From Pseudalgibacter alginicilyticus (GTDB lineage Bacteria; Bacteroidota; Bacteroidia; Flavobacteriales; Flavobacteriaceae), in the NCBI RefSeq assembly GCF_001310225.1, contig NZ_CP012898.1, forward strand, positions 3,838,001 to 3,902,000: a stretch of DNA of 64,000 nt. The letters are read 5' to 3'. Under the pieces are notes generated by a model. It saw only the letters and a list, made by a program, of their open reading frames with translations. It was not told where the DNA came from and made no database searches. A program made the position numbers and the translations under genes. Below, piece after piece: positions 42,917 through 51,326 of this stretch. Each line of letters opens with the position of its first letter. Position 1 is the first letter of the stretch.

Positions 42917-44314
42917 CTATTTTAAGCTACCAACCATATCTTCGGGTTTTACCCAAGCATCATAATCTTCTGGAGTTACATAGCCTAATCTTACAGCTTC
43001 TTCTTTTAAAGTGGTACCATTTTTATGGGCTGTATTGGCAATTTCGGCTGCTTTATAATACCCTATTTTGGTATTTAAAGCGGTTACAAGCATTAATGAA
43101 TTGTTTAAAAGCTTTGTAATAACCTCTTGGTTAGGCTCAATACCAATAGCACAATTTTCTTCAAAACTCACACAGGCATTTCCAATTAATTGAGCAGACT
43201 GTAAAACGTTTGCAGCCATTATTGGTTTAAACACATTCAATTCATAATGCCCTTGTAAACCACCAACAGAAACTGCTACGTCATTCCCCATTACTTGCGC
43301 GCAAACCATGGTTAATGCTTCACATTGGGTAGGGTTTACTTTTCCAGGCATAATTGAACTTCCTGGCTCGTTAGCAGGGATGATAATTTCTCCAATACCA
43401 GAACGCGGACCAGAAGCCATCATTCTTATATCATTGGCTATTTTGTTTAATGATACGGCCAATTGTTTTAAAGCGCCATGTGTTTCAACTAAAGCGTCGT
43501 GCGCTGCTAATGCTTCAAATTTATTGGGAGCTGTTACAAATGGTAGCTCTGTAAATTTAGCAATGTACTCAGCAACACGTTTACTGTACCCTTTAGGGGT
43601 ATTTAAACCTGTTCCAACGGCTGTACCTCCTAAGGCTAATTCACTTAAATGTGGTAAAGTGTTTTCTAAAGCTTTAATGCCGTGATTTAATTGAGCAACA
43701 TAACCAGAAAGTTCTTGACCTAAGGTTAGTGGTGTAGCATCCATTAAATGGGTACGACCAATTTTAACCACATTTTTAAAGGCTTCTGATTTCTTTTTTA
43801 AGGTATCTCTAAGTTGTTTTACTCCTGGAATAGTTGTCTCTACAATTTTCTTATATGCAGCAATATGCATACCAGTAGGGAAGGTGTCATTTGAAGATTG
43901 AGACTTGTTAACATCATCATTTGGTTGTATAACTTTTTCGCCTTCACCAATAACCTGACCAGCCAATTGCTGTGCTCTATTAGCTATCACCTCATTTACG
44001 TTCATGTTACTCTGTGTGCCAGAACCTGTTTGCCAAATAACCAAAGGAAATTGATCGTCGTGTTTACCTTCCAAAATTTCATCGCATACTTGAGCAATTA
44101 AATCTCGTTTTTCAATAGGTAATACACCTAATTCGCAATTTGTAAAGGCAGCAGCTTTTTTTAAATATGCAAAACCATAAATTATCTCTAAAGGCATAGA
44201 AGCCGAAGGTCCTATTTTGAAATTGTTTCTAGAGCGCTCGGTTTGTGCACCCCAAAGTTTATCGGCAGGTACTTTTACCTCGCCCATAGTGTCTTTTTCT
44301 ATTCTAAAACTCAT
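42917..44314 (-). CDS. fumC: Fumarate hydratase class II
   Basis: 465 residues, normal for FumC. The fumarase/aspartase signature [15 protein letters not shown] is present, as are [14 protein letters not shown] near 100-113 and [12 protein letters not shown] near 188. Converts fumarate to L-malate in the TCA cycle; iron-free homotetramer. Divergent from the peroxiredoxin gene. Confidence 0.96.
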   Translation of the reverse strand: MSFRIEKDTMGEVKVPADKLWGAQTERSRNNFKIGPSASMPLEIIYGFAYLKKAAAFTNCELGVLPIEKRDLIAQVCDEILEGKHDDQFPLVIWQTGSGTQSNMNVNEVIANRAQQLAGQVIGEGEKVIQPNDDVNKSQSSNDTFPTGMHIAAYKKIVETTIPGVKQLRDTLKKKSEAFKNVVKIGRTHLMDATPLTLGQELSGYVAQLNHGIKALENTLPHLSELALGGTAVGTGLNTPKGYSKRVAEYIAKFTELPFVTAPNKFEALAAHDALVETHGALKQLAVSLNKIANDIRMMASGPRSGIGEIIIPANEPGSSIMPGKVNPTQCEALTMVCAQVMGNDVAVSVGGLQGHYELNVFKPIMAANVLQSAQLIGNACVSFEENCAIGIEPNQEVITKLLNNSLMLVTALNTKIGYYKAAEIANTAHKNGTTLKEEAVRLGYVTPEDYDAWVKPEDMVGSLK

Positions 44315-44511
44315 CTTGGTAACTATTAAATTTAAGAAGCAAAGTTAATTTATTTGACCTGTATTTATAATGATAATTGTTAGTTTTTATTAGATCTTTT
44401 TAACATATATATAACGTCTGAATTTTATGTAGCTATAATAAAATTGTATCTTAGCTATAATGAAGTTTTTTACTTCAAACTAATATTATAAACATAAAAA
44501 CAAGAAACATC

Positions 44512-45153
44512 ATGGCAACAATTAGATTAGGAGACATTGCCCCAAACTTTACAGCTGAATCAACAGAAGGTACGATCAATTTTCACGATTGGTTAGGAGA
44601 TGGTTGGGGAATTTTATTTTCGCATCCAGCCGACTACACGCCTGTTTGTACTACCGAATTAGGTACTGTGGCTAAATATAAAGCAGAATTTGATAAACGA
44701 AATGTTAAAGTAGTAGCCCTTAGTGTAGACGGATTAGAATCTCATAAAGGTTGGGTAAATGATATTAACGAAACTCAAAATACAACGGTTAATTTTCCAA
44801 TTATAGCAGATGAAGATAGAAAAGTATCTGAATTGTACGATATGATTCATCCCAATGCTAACGACAAATTAACAGTGCGTTCTGTATTTGTTATTGGAAA
44901 TGATAAGAAGGTAAAATTGATTATTACTTATCCAGCTTCAACAGGAAGAAATTTTGATGAATTATTACGCGTTATAGATTCATTGCAATTAACAGCTTAC
45001 CATAAAGTGGCTACACCAGCAAACTGGAATCATGGAGAAGATGTAGTTATTTCACCAGCAATTACCAATGAGCAAATTCCAAACATGTTCCCTAAAGGAC
45101 ATAAAGAGATAACACCTTATTTAAGAATGACGCCACAGCCGAATTTAGATTAA
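44512..45153 (+). CDS. 1-Cys peroxiredoxin (Prx6 type)
   Basis: 213 residues. The peroxidatic cysteine is C46 in HPADYTPVCTTELG, and it is the only cysteine in the protein, so this is a 1-Cys Prx6-like enzyme with the long C-terminal domain (YLRMTPQPNLD). Reduces H2O2 or organic peroxides in the cytoplasm. Single gene with its own terminator. Confidence 0.94.
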   Translation: MATIRLGDIAPNFTAESTEGTINFHDWLGDGWGILFSHPADYTPVCTTELGTVAKYKAEFDKRNVKVVALSVDGLESHKGWVNDINETQNTTVNFPIIADEDRKVSELYDMIHPNANDKLTVRSVFVIGNDKKVKLIITYPASTGRNFDELLRVIDSLQLTAYHKVATPANWNHGEDVVISPAITNEQIPNMFPKGHKEITPYLRMTPQPNLD

Positions 45154-45176
45154 AGAAATAAAATTATATTTTTATT

Positions 45177-45207
45177 AGCACTGCAATATTTTGTGGTGCT
45201 TTTTTTA
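45177..45207 (+). terminator. Rho-independent terminator of the peroxiredoxin gene
   Basis: AGCAC / GTGCT stem with a 14-nt loop followed by seven T's, 24 bp after the stop codon. Confidence 0.7.
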
Positions 45208-45306
45208 TGCAAAAAAGCTACATGATAGTAAATATTATATTGTGATATGTTTTTTGATATGGAGAAGTTGTTAAAAATAATGTATTATAAATGAGTTAAT
45301 TATATG

Positions 45307-45335
45307 TTTGTGGTTAAAGAATATTCTTAAATTTA
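45307..45335 (+). promoter_or_regulatory. Promoter of the VOC protein gene
   Basis: TTTG (45307-45310), 17 bp, TAAATTTA (45328-45335), one base from the TAnnTTTG consensus; ATG follows 27 bp later. Confidence 0.5.
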
Positions 45336-45362
45336 CAGCAAAACTTTTAACAATATTTAATT

Positions 45363-45746
45363 ATGAAAGCAAATAAACCGATAGTTTGGTTTGAAATTTA
45401 CGTAGATGATATGGAACGAGCTTCTAATTTTTATGAGGCTGTTTTGAATATTACATTAGAAACTATGCCAAGCCCTACTGACGATGCTGTTCAAATGAAA
45501 TGTTTTCCGGGGGATATGGAAAATTACGGAGCTACTGGCGCTTTGGTTAAAATGGAAGGCTTTAAAGCCGGAGGAAATTCAACTTTAGTTTATTTTGGCA
45601 GCGTTGATTGTACAATAGAAGAAGCACGTGTAGAACAAGCAGGTGGTAAAATAGTTACCCCAAAAATGTCTATTGGTAAACATGGGTATATTTCACTGTT
45701 TTCAGATACAGAAGGCAATGTGGTAGGATTGCATTCTATGGAGTAA
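45363..45746 (+). CDS. VOC-superfamily (glyoxalase/bleomycin-resistance-like) protein
   Basis: 127 residues with two beta-alpha-beta-beta-beta repeats: WFEIYVDDMERASNFYEAVL at the start and GYISLFSDTEGNVVGLHS at the end, the glutamate/histidine metal positions typical of the family. Members include lyases and dioxygenases as well as non-enzymatic binders; this small single-domain kind has no assigned substrate. Confidence 0.85.
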   Translation: MKANKPIVWFEIYVDDMERASNFYEAVLNITLETMPSPTDDAVQMKCFPGDMENYGATGALVKMEGFKAGGNSTLVYFGSVDCTIEEARVEQAGGKIVTPKMSIGKHGYISLFSDTEGNVVGLHSME

Positions 45747-45862
45747 TTTTTTCTATTCTTTCAAGTAGAAAACTAATAAGGTTAAATAACTTTAGGTTGC
45801 AAAATAAAAATGGTTTGGCGTGTTAGTTATTAATAAAGCTGTTAATAAATTTAAATTTGGTA

Positions 45863-45893
45863 TTGTATAAAAAGAAGCTTTACACTATCTTTG
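45863..45893 (+). promoter_or_regulatory. Promoter of the small membrane protein gene
   Basis: TTG (45863-45865), 20 bp, TATCTTTG (45886-45893): a full match to the Bacteroidota vegetative promoter, 29 bp before the ATG. It supports that the short frame downstream is a real gene. Confidence 0.6.
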
Positions 45894-45922
45894 CTTAACA
45901 TTTTTAAAACACACTTACAATT

Positions 45923-46090
45923 ATGTTTGATTTTGACCAATATTTAGGATTTTTAGCCTTTTTATCGATTTTTACCATTGGTTTTTGGTTGATGCTTTTT
46001 TTAACCATTTTTGCAATTCCTTACTGGATTGGTGGTTCTTTGATGGAATTTATTAAGGAAAAGAGAGAAGAAAAGAAAGCGAAACTTTAA
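45923..46090 (+). CDS. Small single-span membrane protein
   Basis: 55 residues: MFDFDQYLGFLAFLSIFTIG, a long hydrophobic helix through IFAIPYWIGG, then a charged helix (EFIKEKREEKKAKL). It has a consensus promoter upstream and a terminator 40 bp downstream, both of which argue that it is expressed. Function unknown. Confidence 0.65.
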   Translation: MFDFDQYLGFLAFLSIFTIGFWLMLFLTIFAIPYWIGGSLMEFIKEKREEKKAKL

Positions 46091-46128
46091 GGTTTCGTTA
46101 CTAAAATTTATAATAATTAAAATTTCAT

Positions 46129-46164
46129 AAAAAAGGGAAGCTTAACATGAGCTTCCCTTTTTTT
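46129..46164. terminator. Bidirectional terminator
   Basis: AAAGGGAAGCT / AGCTTCCCTTT stem, 7-nt loop, flanked by A and T runs; serves the small membrane protein and the convergent outer-membrane barrel gene. Confidence 0.85.
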
Positions 46165-46192
46165 ATATTTATTTTTAAGTATATTAGGTTTT

Positions 46193-48715
46193 TTAACCTT
46201 CAAAATCAAAGTCGTCTCCGCCTCCATTTCCATCACCTCTTTCTCCAGAATCTCTTTTTTTCTGTTGATTGAATCTGTAAGTGAATGACAGATTAAAACT
46301 TCTTTGTCTTCGTTGGTATTCAGAATCACTATAAAACTCAGACGTTGTAGATATGCTTTGACGTTTTTGAGAGTTGAAAATATCACTAATATTTAACGAA
46401 ATAGATGCTGCTTCATTAAACAAATCTTTACTAAAAGCCATATTTGCTGAAAACATACCTTTAGTTTCATTTTGAGCGTCTTCTCGTGGTCCCATATACA
46501 ATAGCCTAGTTTGCCAATCAATTTCTGAAGGGAGGGTGTATTTGTTGTTCAATCTTACAAACCAGCTTACGTTTTCTGCACCAAAATCGGTACCTTCATA
46601 AAAGCCTTTTGTAGTTGAGTGAAATAAGTTAAAATTTCCGTTAATGTTCCATTTTTGGGTAGGTCTGTGAGTGACGGTAAATTCAAAACCAAAACGGTTA
46701 TTTGTAGCTAAATTAACGGGAGTTCTGTTTATTACTTGAATAAGTGTATATTGACTATTTAAATCGTTAAAATCAGCATCATTGATGTTAACCGTTTGAC
46801 TCGTATCGTATATGTAATAATCATCACTTCCTTGAGCAATAAATGAAAATACATCTGTAGCATGTTGATAGTAAATAGATGAATTTATAGTTAATTTACC
46901 TATTTGGTTTAAATACCCTAAATCAAAAGAGTTTGAATAACTTGGATCAAGGTCTGGATTTCCTTGAAATAAATTGATGGGGCTACTACGAGACGGAAAC
47001 GGATTGATATAACGAGAGCGCGGACGACTTAAGCGTCTATTGTATCCTAAAGTAAAACTCTGATCTTCTGAAATTTCATAACCTAAATTTAGAGTAGGGA
47101 AAAAACCAACATAATTTTTGCGTTCAAAATCATTGGAAGTTAATTGATTAATAGTGATTCTAGATTCTTCCATTCGTAACCCCAGTAAAAAGGAAAATTT
47201 CTCTTTGATTTTACTTCCAAATTGCGAATAAACGGCATTAATATATTCTCTATAAATCAAATTGTTGCTTACGTCTCCATCTTCAACAAAATCTCCATTT
47301 TCATTAAATTCCAATGAATAATCTGTATTTAGCTCAGAAAAATTACCTCGGTATCCCATTTCAAATTGGCTGTTTTCTCCAATGGGCAAAACATAATCAC
47401 TTTGTAATAATATGCTGTTTTGCTCTTCAATGGTTTGAACGCGTTCTACTTCATCTCCATTTTGAACTATTAATGACTGTTCTATTTCTTCACTATTCTC
47501 ATATTGAAAATCAAATGTCAACCTATGATCTATGTTGCTATCAAATTGTTTGTCAAAATTAACGGCGTATTGTATGTTTTTATCAGACTCTTCTTCTGGA
47601 TCAAATCGAAAGATTGAATTTGTTATGTTTTTATTACTGTCTAATTCATCAGTGAAATTTGTTGCATCATTATTTTCATCACTGTCTCTATAAACTACCG
47701 ATGTTATAAGTGATGCAGAATCTGTAATATACCATTCAACACCTAAATTTGTGCTGATACCTTTGCTTTTTCTATCAAAATCTCGGGTTTCATTTAAAAA
47801 AGTACTGGGTTCACTACCATTAAAATATTCAGTTTCTGTTTTTGAACCGCCAGGAGATTCTCTGTAATTATAACCGGTAGTATTAAAAAAATTAAAATCG
47901 CCAGTTCTGTAGTTTATATTTCCAGAAATACCAGCAGAGTTAGGATAGCCAATATTTGTAGTTATTGCGCCATTTAAACCTTGAAGTTTGCTTCTACGTA
48001 GTATGATGTTTAAAATACCAGCTGTTCCTTCGGCATCATAACGTGCTGAGGGTGATGTTATTATTTCAACTCTTTCAATGGCATCTGCAGGAAGTTGTCT
48101 TAAGGCATCGGTGGAATTTAAACCAACTAAACCAGAAGGTTTTCCATTAATTAAAATACGAACATTCTCATTCCCTCGTAGGGCTACATTACCTTCAACA
48201 TCTACTGAAACTGATGGAACGTTATCTAAAACATCACTAACGGTTCCTCCACTAACTGTGAGGTCTTTACCTACATTGTATATTTTTTTATCAAGTTTTA
48301 ACTCAACCGTGGTACGTTCTGCAATAATTTCCACCTCACCTAAAGATTCCATATTAATTGCTAAATAAAAAACACCTAAGTTTTCATCGGCTGTGATTTG
48401 TTTATTTTTTATGTTTTGTGTGATGTAAGAAATATATTCAATTGAAATGTCATAAACACCTTTTGGCACGACAACACTAAAATTACCGGAAGCATCAGTG
48501 ATACCTCCAGTTGTTTTTTTATCTTTATCTACAAGAACAATGGTTGCATATTCAAGAGGGTCACCTGTATCTTTATCAATGACCTTACCAGTAATAGTAA
48601 CATTCTTTAATGGGTTAGCATATTGATTTACCGATTTTTGACCTTGAGCAAGAATAATATTTGGCATAATAAGTAATGCCAGAATAAATAATAAAAGAGC
48701 AGATTTGTTCATCAT
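46193..48715 (-). CDS. Outer-membrane beta-barrel receptor with CarboxypepD_reg and plug domains
   Basis: 840 residues. Signal peptide (1-23), CarboxypepD_reg-like domain (~37-118; VTITGKVIDKDTGDPLEYATI), TonB plug (~140-240; VSDVLDNVPSVSVDVEGNVALRG) and an OMP_b-brl_3-type barrel of ~590 residues ending in aromatic strands (FNLSFTYRFN), with an unusual Gly/Asp-rich tail (DSGERGDGNGGGDDFDFEG). No SusD partner is adjacent, so it is not a glycan-utilisation SusC; the substrate is unknown. Confidence 0.88.
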   Translation of the reverse strand: MMNKSALLLFILALLIMPNIILAQGQKSVNQYANPLKNVTITGKVIDKDTGDPLEYATIVLVDKDKKTTGGITDASGNFSVVVPKGVYDISIEYISYITQNIKNKQITADENLGVFYLAINMESLGEVEIIAERTTVELKLDKKIYNVGKDLTVSGGTVSDVLDNVPSVSVDVEGNVALRGNENVRILINGKPSGLVGLNSTDALRQLPADAIERVEIITSPSARYDAEGTAGILNIILRRSKLQGLNGAITTNIGYPNSAGISGNINYRTGDFNFFNTTGYNYRESPGGSKTETEYFNGSEPSTFLNETRDFDRKSKGISTNLGVEWYITDSASLITSVVYRDSDENNDATNFTDELDSNKNITNSIFRFDPEEESDKNIQYAVNFDKQFDSNIDHRLTFDFQYENSEEIEQSLIVQNGDEVERVQTIEEQNSILLQSDYVLPIGENSQFEMGYRGNFSELNTDYSLEFNENGDFVEDGDVSNNLIYREYINAVYSQFGSKIKEKFSFLLGLRMEESRITINQLTSNDFERKNYVGFFPTLNLGYEISEDQSFTLGYNRRLSRPRSRYINPFPSRSSPINLFQGNPDLDPSYSNSFDLGYLNQIGKLTINSSIYYQHATDVFSFIAQGSDDYYIYDTSQTVNINDADFNDLNSQYTLIQVINRTPVNLATNNRFGFEFTVTHRPTQKWNINGNFNLFHSTTKGFYEGTDFGAENVSWFVRLNNKYTLPSEIDWQTRLLYMGPREDAQNETKGMFSANMAFSKDLFNEAASISLNISDIFNSQKRQSISTTSEFYSDSEYQRRQRSFNLSFTYRFNQQKKRDSGERGDGNGGGDDFDFEG

Positions 48716-48804
48716 AAAGTTACTTTAAGAAGTATTGACCCCAAAAATAACCTATGGTTTAATGCTTGTTAGTTAAAATCTTGTTAAGAGTTTACTTGCG
48801 TTTC

Positions 48805-49146
48805 TTAAATGATTTCAAGAATTTTTTCAGGAGGTCTCCCAATTACTGCTGAATTTCCATTTATAATAATAGGCCGCTCAATTAATTTTGGGTTTTTAAT
48901 CATTGCTACAATGGTTTCTTCATTGCTTAAATCTTTGCCTTTATAATCAGACTTCCATACAGCTTCATTTTTTCGAACTAAATCTATGGGTTCAATTTTT
49001 AAAAGTTTAATAATATTTGTTAATTCCTTTTTGTCAGGAACATTTTCTAAATATTTTATAATTTGGAATTCTTTGCCAGATTTTTCTAAAATTTCTAATC
49101 CACATCTAGATTTGCTACAGCGGTTGTTGTGATAAATTTTAATCAT
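48805..49146 (-). CDS. ArsC/Spx-family thioredoxin-fold protein (probable arsenate reductase)
   Basis: 113 residues, the family's length. Contains HNNRCSKSR, i.e. H6-x3-C10-x3-R14, the glutaredoxin-type arsenate reductase active site, and the later RPIIINGNSAVIGRPPEKI. Glutaredoxin-linked arsenate reductase is likely; no arsenic operon partners are near. ATG shares a base with the HAD gene stop. Confidence 0.88.
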   Translation of the reverse strand: MIKIYHNNRCSKSRCGLEILEKSGKEFQIIKYLENVPDKKELTNIIKLLKIEPIDLVRKNEAVWKSDYKGKDLSNEETIVAMIKNPKLIERPIIINGNSAVIGRPPEKILEII

Positions 49147-49763
49147 TATAAATGAATATGATAAGTTTTTAATTGTTGAATGAGTAATTCAGGGGTTTTA
49201 AAATGAACACCATTAATGCCTAAATTATTAGCGGCTTCAATATTTCTTATATTATCGTCAATAAATATTGCATTTTCGGGTTTAATACTAAATCGGTTTA
49301 AAGTAATGTCATAAATATCCTTAAATGGTTTTCTTGTTTTTTCATCACCAGAAACTACAATACCCTCAAACCACTTTAAAAATTCAAAATGTTTTTGGGC
49401 TATAGGAAAAGTTTCATTGCTCCAATTGGTTAGCGCTACTATTTTGTATTGATTGGAATTTACGAGCTTATTTAAAATTTTAACGGTCCCTTCAATAGAG
49501 CCTCCAAGCATGTTTTCCCATTCGCCATAAAATTTTTCAATATAGGTTTTATGTTCAGGGAATTTTTTAATTAAATCCAGAGTCCCTTGTGCTAATGGAT
49601 AACCAGCATCTTGGTTTTCGTTCCAATCGCTGGTGCAAATGTTATCAAAAAACCACTGCATTTTTTTTCTATCGCCATTAAAAGCATCTAAAAAAACATA
49701 TTCAGGATTCCAATCAATAAGCACGCCGCCTAAGTCAAAAATAAAGGTGTCTATTTTGGTCAT
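49146..49763 (-). CDS. HAD-family hydrolase
   Basis: 205 residues. Motif [12 protein letters not shown] (D10), motif [12 protein letters not shown], motif III lysine in [13 protein letters not shown], motif [14 protein letters not shown]. Has a small helical cap (insert after motif I), like the YihX/haloacid-dehalogenase group. Substrate unknown. Overlaps the prfB stop by 4 bp. Confidence 0.88.
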   Translation of the reverse strand: MTKIDTFIFDLGGVLIDWNPEYVFLDAFNGDRKKMQWFFDNICTSDWNENQDAGYPLAQGTLDLIKKFPEHKTYIEKFYGEWENMLGGSIEGTVKILNKLVNSNQYKIVALTNWSNETFPIAQKHFEFLKWFEGIVVSGDEKTRKPFKDIYDITLNRFSIKPENAIFIDDNIRNIEAANNLGINGVHFKTPELLIQQLKTYHIHL

Positions 49764-50867
49764 AGCGTGTCGCTTTCTTCTTTTTGTCCCATCATCATTA
49801 AATATGATTTTAAAAACTCGCCAATATCTCCATTCATTACAGCATCAACATTACTGGTTTCATGAGCGGTTCTAACGTCTTTTACAAGTTTGTAAGGTTG
49901 CATAACGTAGTTTCGGATTTGGCTTCCCCATTCAATTTTCATTTTTCCAGCTTCAATGTCTTCACGTTGTGCCATTTGTTTTTGAAGTTCAATTTCATAT
50001 AATTGTGATTTAAGCATTTGCATGGCTCTAGAACGGTTGTCGTGTTGCGAACGGGTTTCAGAGCATTGAATTTGAATGCCTGTAGGTTTGTGCGTTAGCT
50101 GTACTTTAGTTTCAACCTTATTTACATTTTGACCACCAGCACCACTAGAACGCGCTGTTGTTATTTCAATGTCCGCAGGATTGATGTCAATTTCAATAGT
50201 GTCATCAACAAGAGGGTATACATATACTGAAGCAAAACTAGTATGACGCTTGGCATTGCTATCAAATGGTGAAATCCTTACCAGTCTATGAACACCATTT
50301 TCTCCTTTAAGCCAGCCAAAAGCAAAATCGCCTTCAATTTCTAAAGTCACAGTTTTTATACCAGCCACATCGCCTTCTTGGAAGTTAAGTTCTTTAACTT
50401 TAAAGCCACTTTTTTCGGCATACATTAGGTACATTCGCATGAGCATACTTGCCCAATCGCAACTTTCGGTTCCTCCAGCACCAGCTGTAATTTGTAGAAC
50501 AGCGCTTAAACTGTCACCTTCTTCAGATAACATGTTTTTAAACTCTATATCTTCTAAAAGAGTAGTGAGTTTATGGTAATGATTTTCAACTTCTTCTGCA
50601 GTATATTCACCTTCTTTGTAAAACTCATAAAGAACTTCTAAATCGTCAAAAAGAGTTTTAGCATTATTATAGTCTTCTACCCATTTTTTTTTGACACGAA
50701 GTGATTTAACAATAATTTCAGCAGCTTTAGAATCGTTCCAGAATTGAGGGTCGAACGTTTGTTCTTCTTCGTTTTGTATTTCTATAAGTTTGGCATCTAC
50801 GTCAAAGATAGTGCCTAATAGCTTTTAGGCGGGGTTTAAGATCTTTTATTTGATCGGATGTTATCAT
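49760..50867 (-). CDS. prfB: Peptide chain release factor 2, with programmed +1 frameshift
   Basis: The first 21 codons start at ATG 50867 ([15 protein letters not shown]...) and end at CTT TGA C (TGA at 50804-50802). A +1 slip on CTT at this internal UGA joins the second frame, giving 368 residues in all. The second frame includes SPF (ISPFDSN, UGA/UAA recognition) and the GGQ loop ([14 protein letters not shown]). This is the classical RF2 autoregulation: low RF2 favours the shift. A purine-rich AGGCAC sits before the slip codon as the usual Shine-Dalgarno-like stimulator. The internal ATG at 50533 is not the true start. Confidence 0.95.
50799..50816 (-). promoter_or_regulatory. RF2 programmed frameshift site
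   Basis: AGG CAC TAT CTT TGA C. The stop codon read by RF2 itself follows the slippery CTT, so termination competes with +1 slippage. Part of prfB, not a mutation. Confidence 0.93.
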
Positions 50868-51326
50868 AGTAGTTATGTTTTACAGCAAAAATAGACATCT
50901 GATTTTTAAAAACAACAATAAAAAAGATAATATTAGGGAAGTAATATATTTCAATATTTTATTTTTTGATTTGAGAAAATTCAAATTTATTTGATGAAGT
51001 TATAGAAAATAATTTCTCTTATTTTGAAAACGTAAATGACAGTCTAACGATGCAGATGTATTTGTATAAAAGAAAGTTTTGATGTCTATGGGATTGAAAT
51101 AAATGTAACAACATGTAGGTTTTACCTACTTCATAATTTATTTAGTAGGAGGTATTTCATTAAATGGATCATTGAAGAATGTATGTAAAATAAAGAAATC
51201 TCAAATTGTGAAAATTGGAAACAAGATTTTTTAATATTGAGATATGACGATGAAATTTTAGTCGAAAATTATTTGAGTTAAAGTGATTTAGACTGAAGTT
51301 TTAAAATGTATATAGGTTATTAGCTT
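50868..51326. other. Gene-free spacer upstream of prfB
   Basis: No reading frame of note. It must hold the prfB promoter. A short palindrome (GTAGGTTTTACCTAC, 51115-51129) is visible; nothing else supports a feature. Confidence 0.5.

Noticed and set aside
46193-48715. SusC of a polysaccharide utilisation locus
   Set aside because: No SusD, glycosidase or regulator gene nearby, and the barrel is of the shorter OMP_b-brl_3 kind.
50533-50867. prfB as a frameshifted pseudogene
   Set aside because: The break is exactly CTT TGA C with the classical surroundings, so it is the programmed site.
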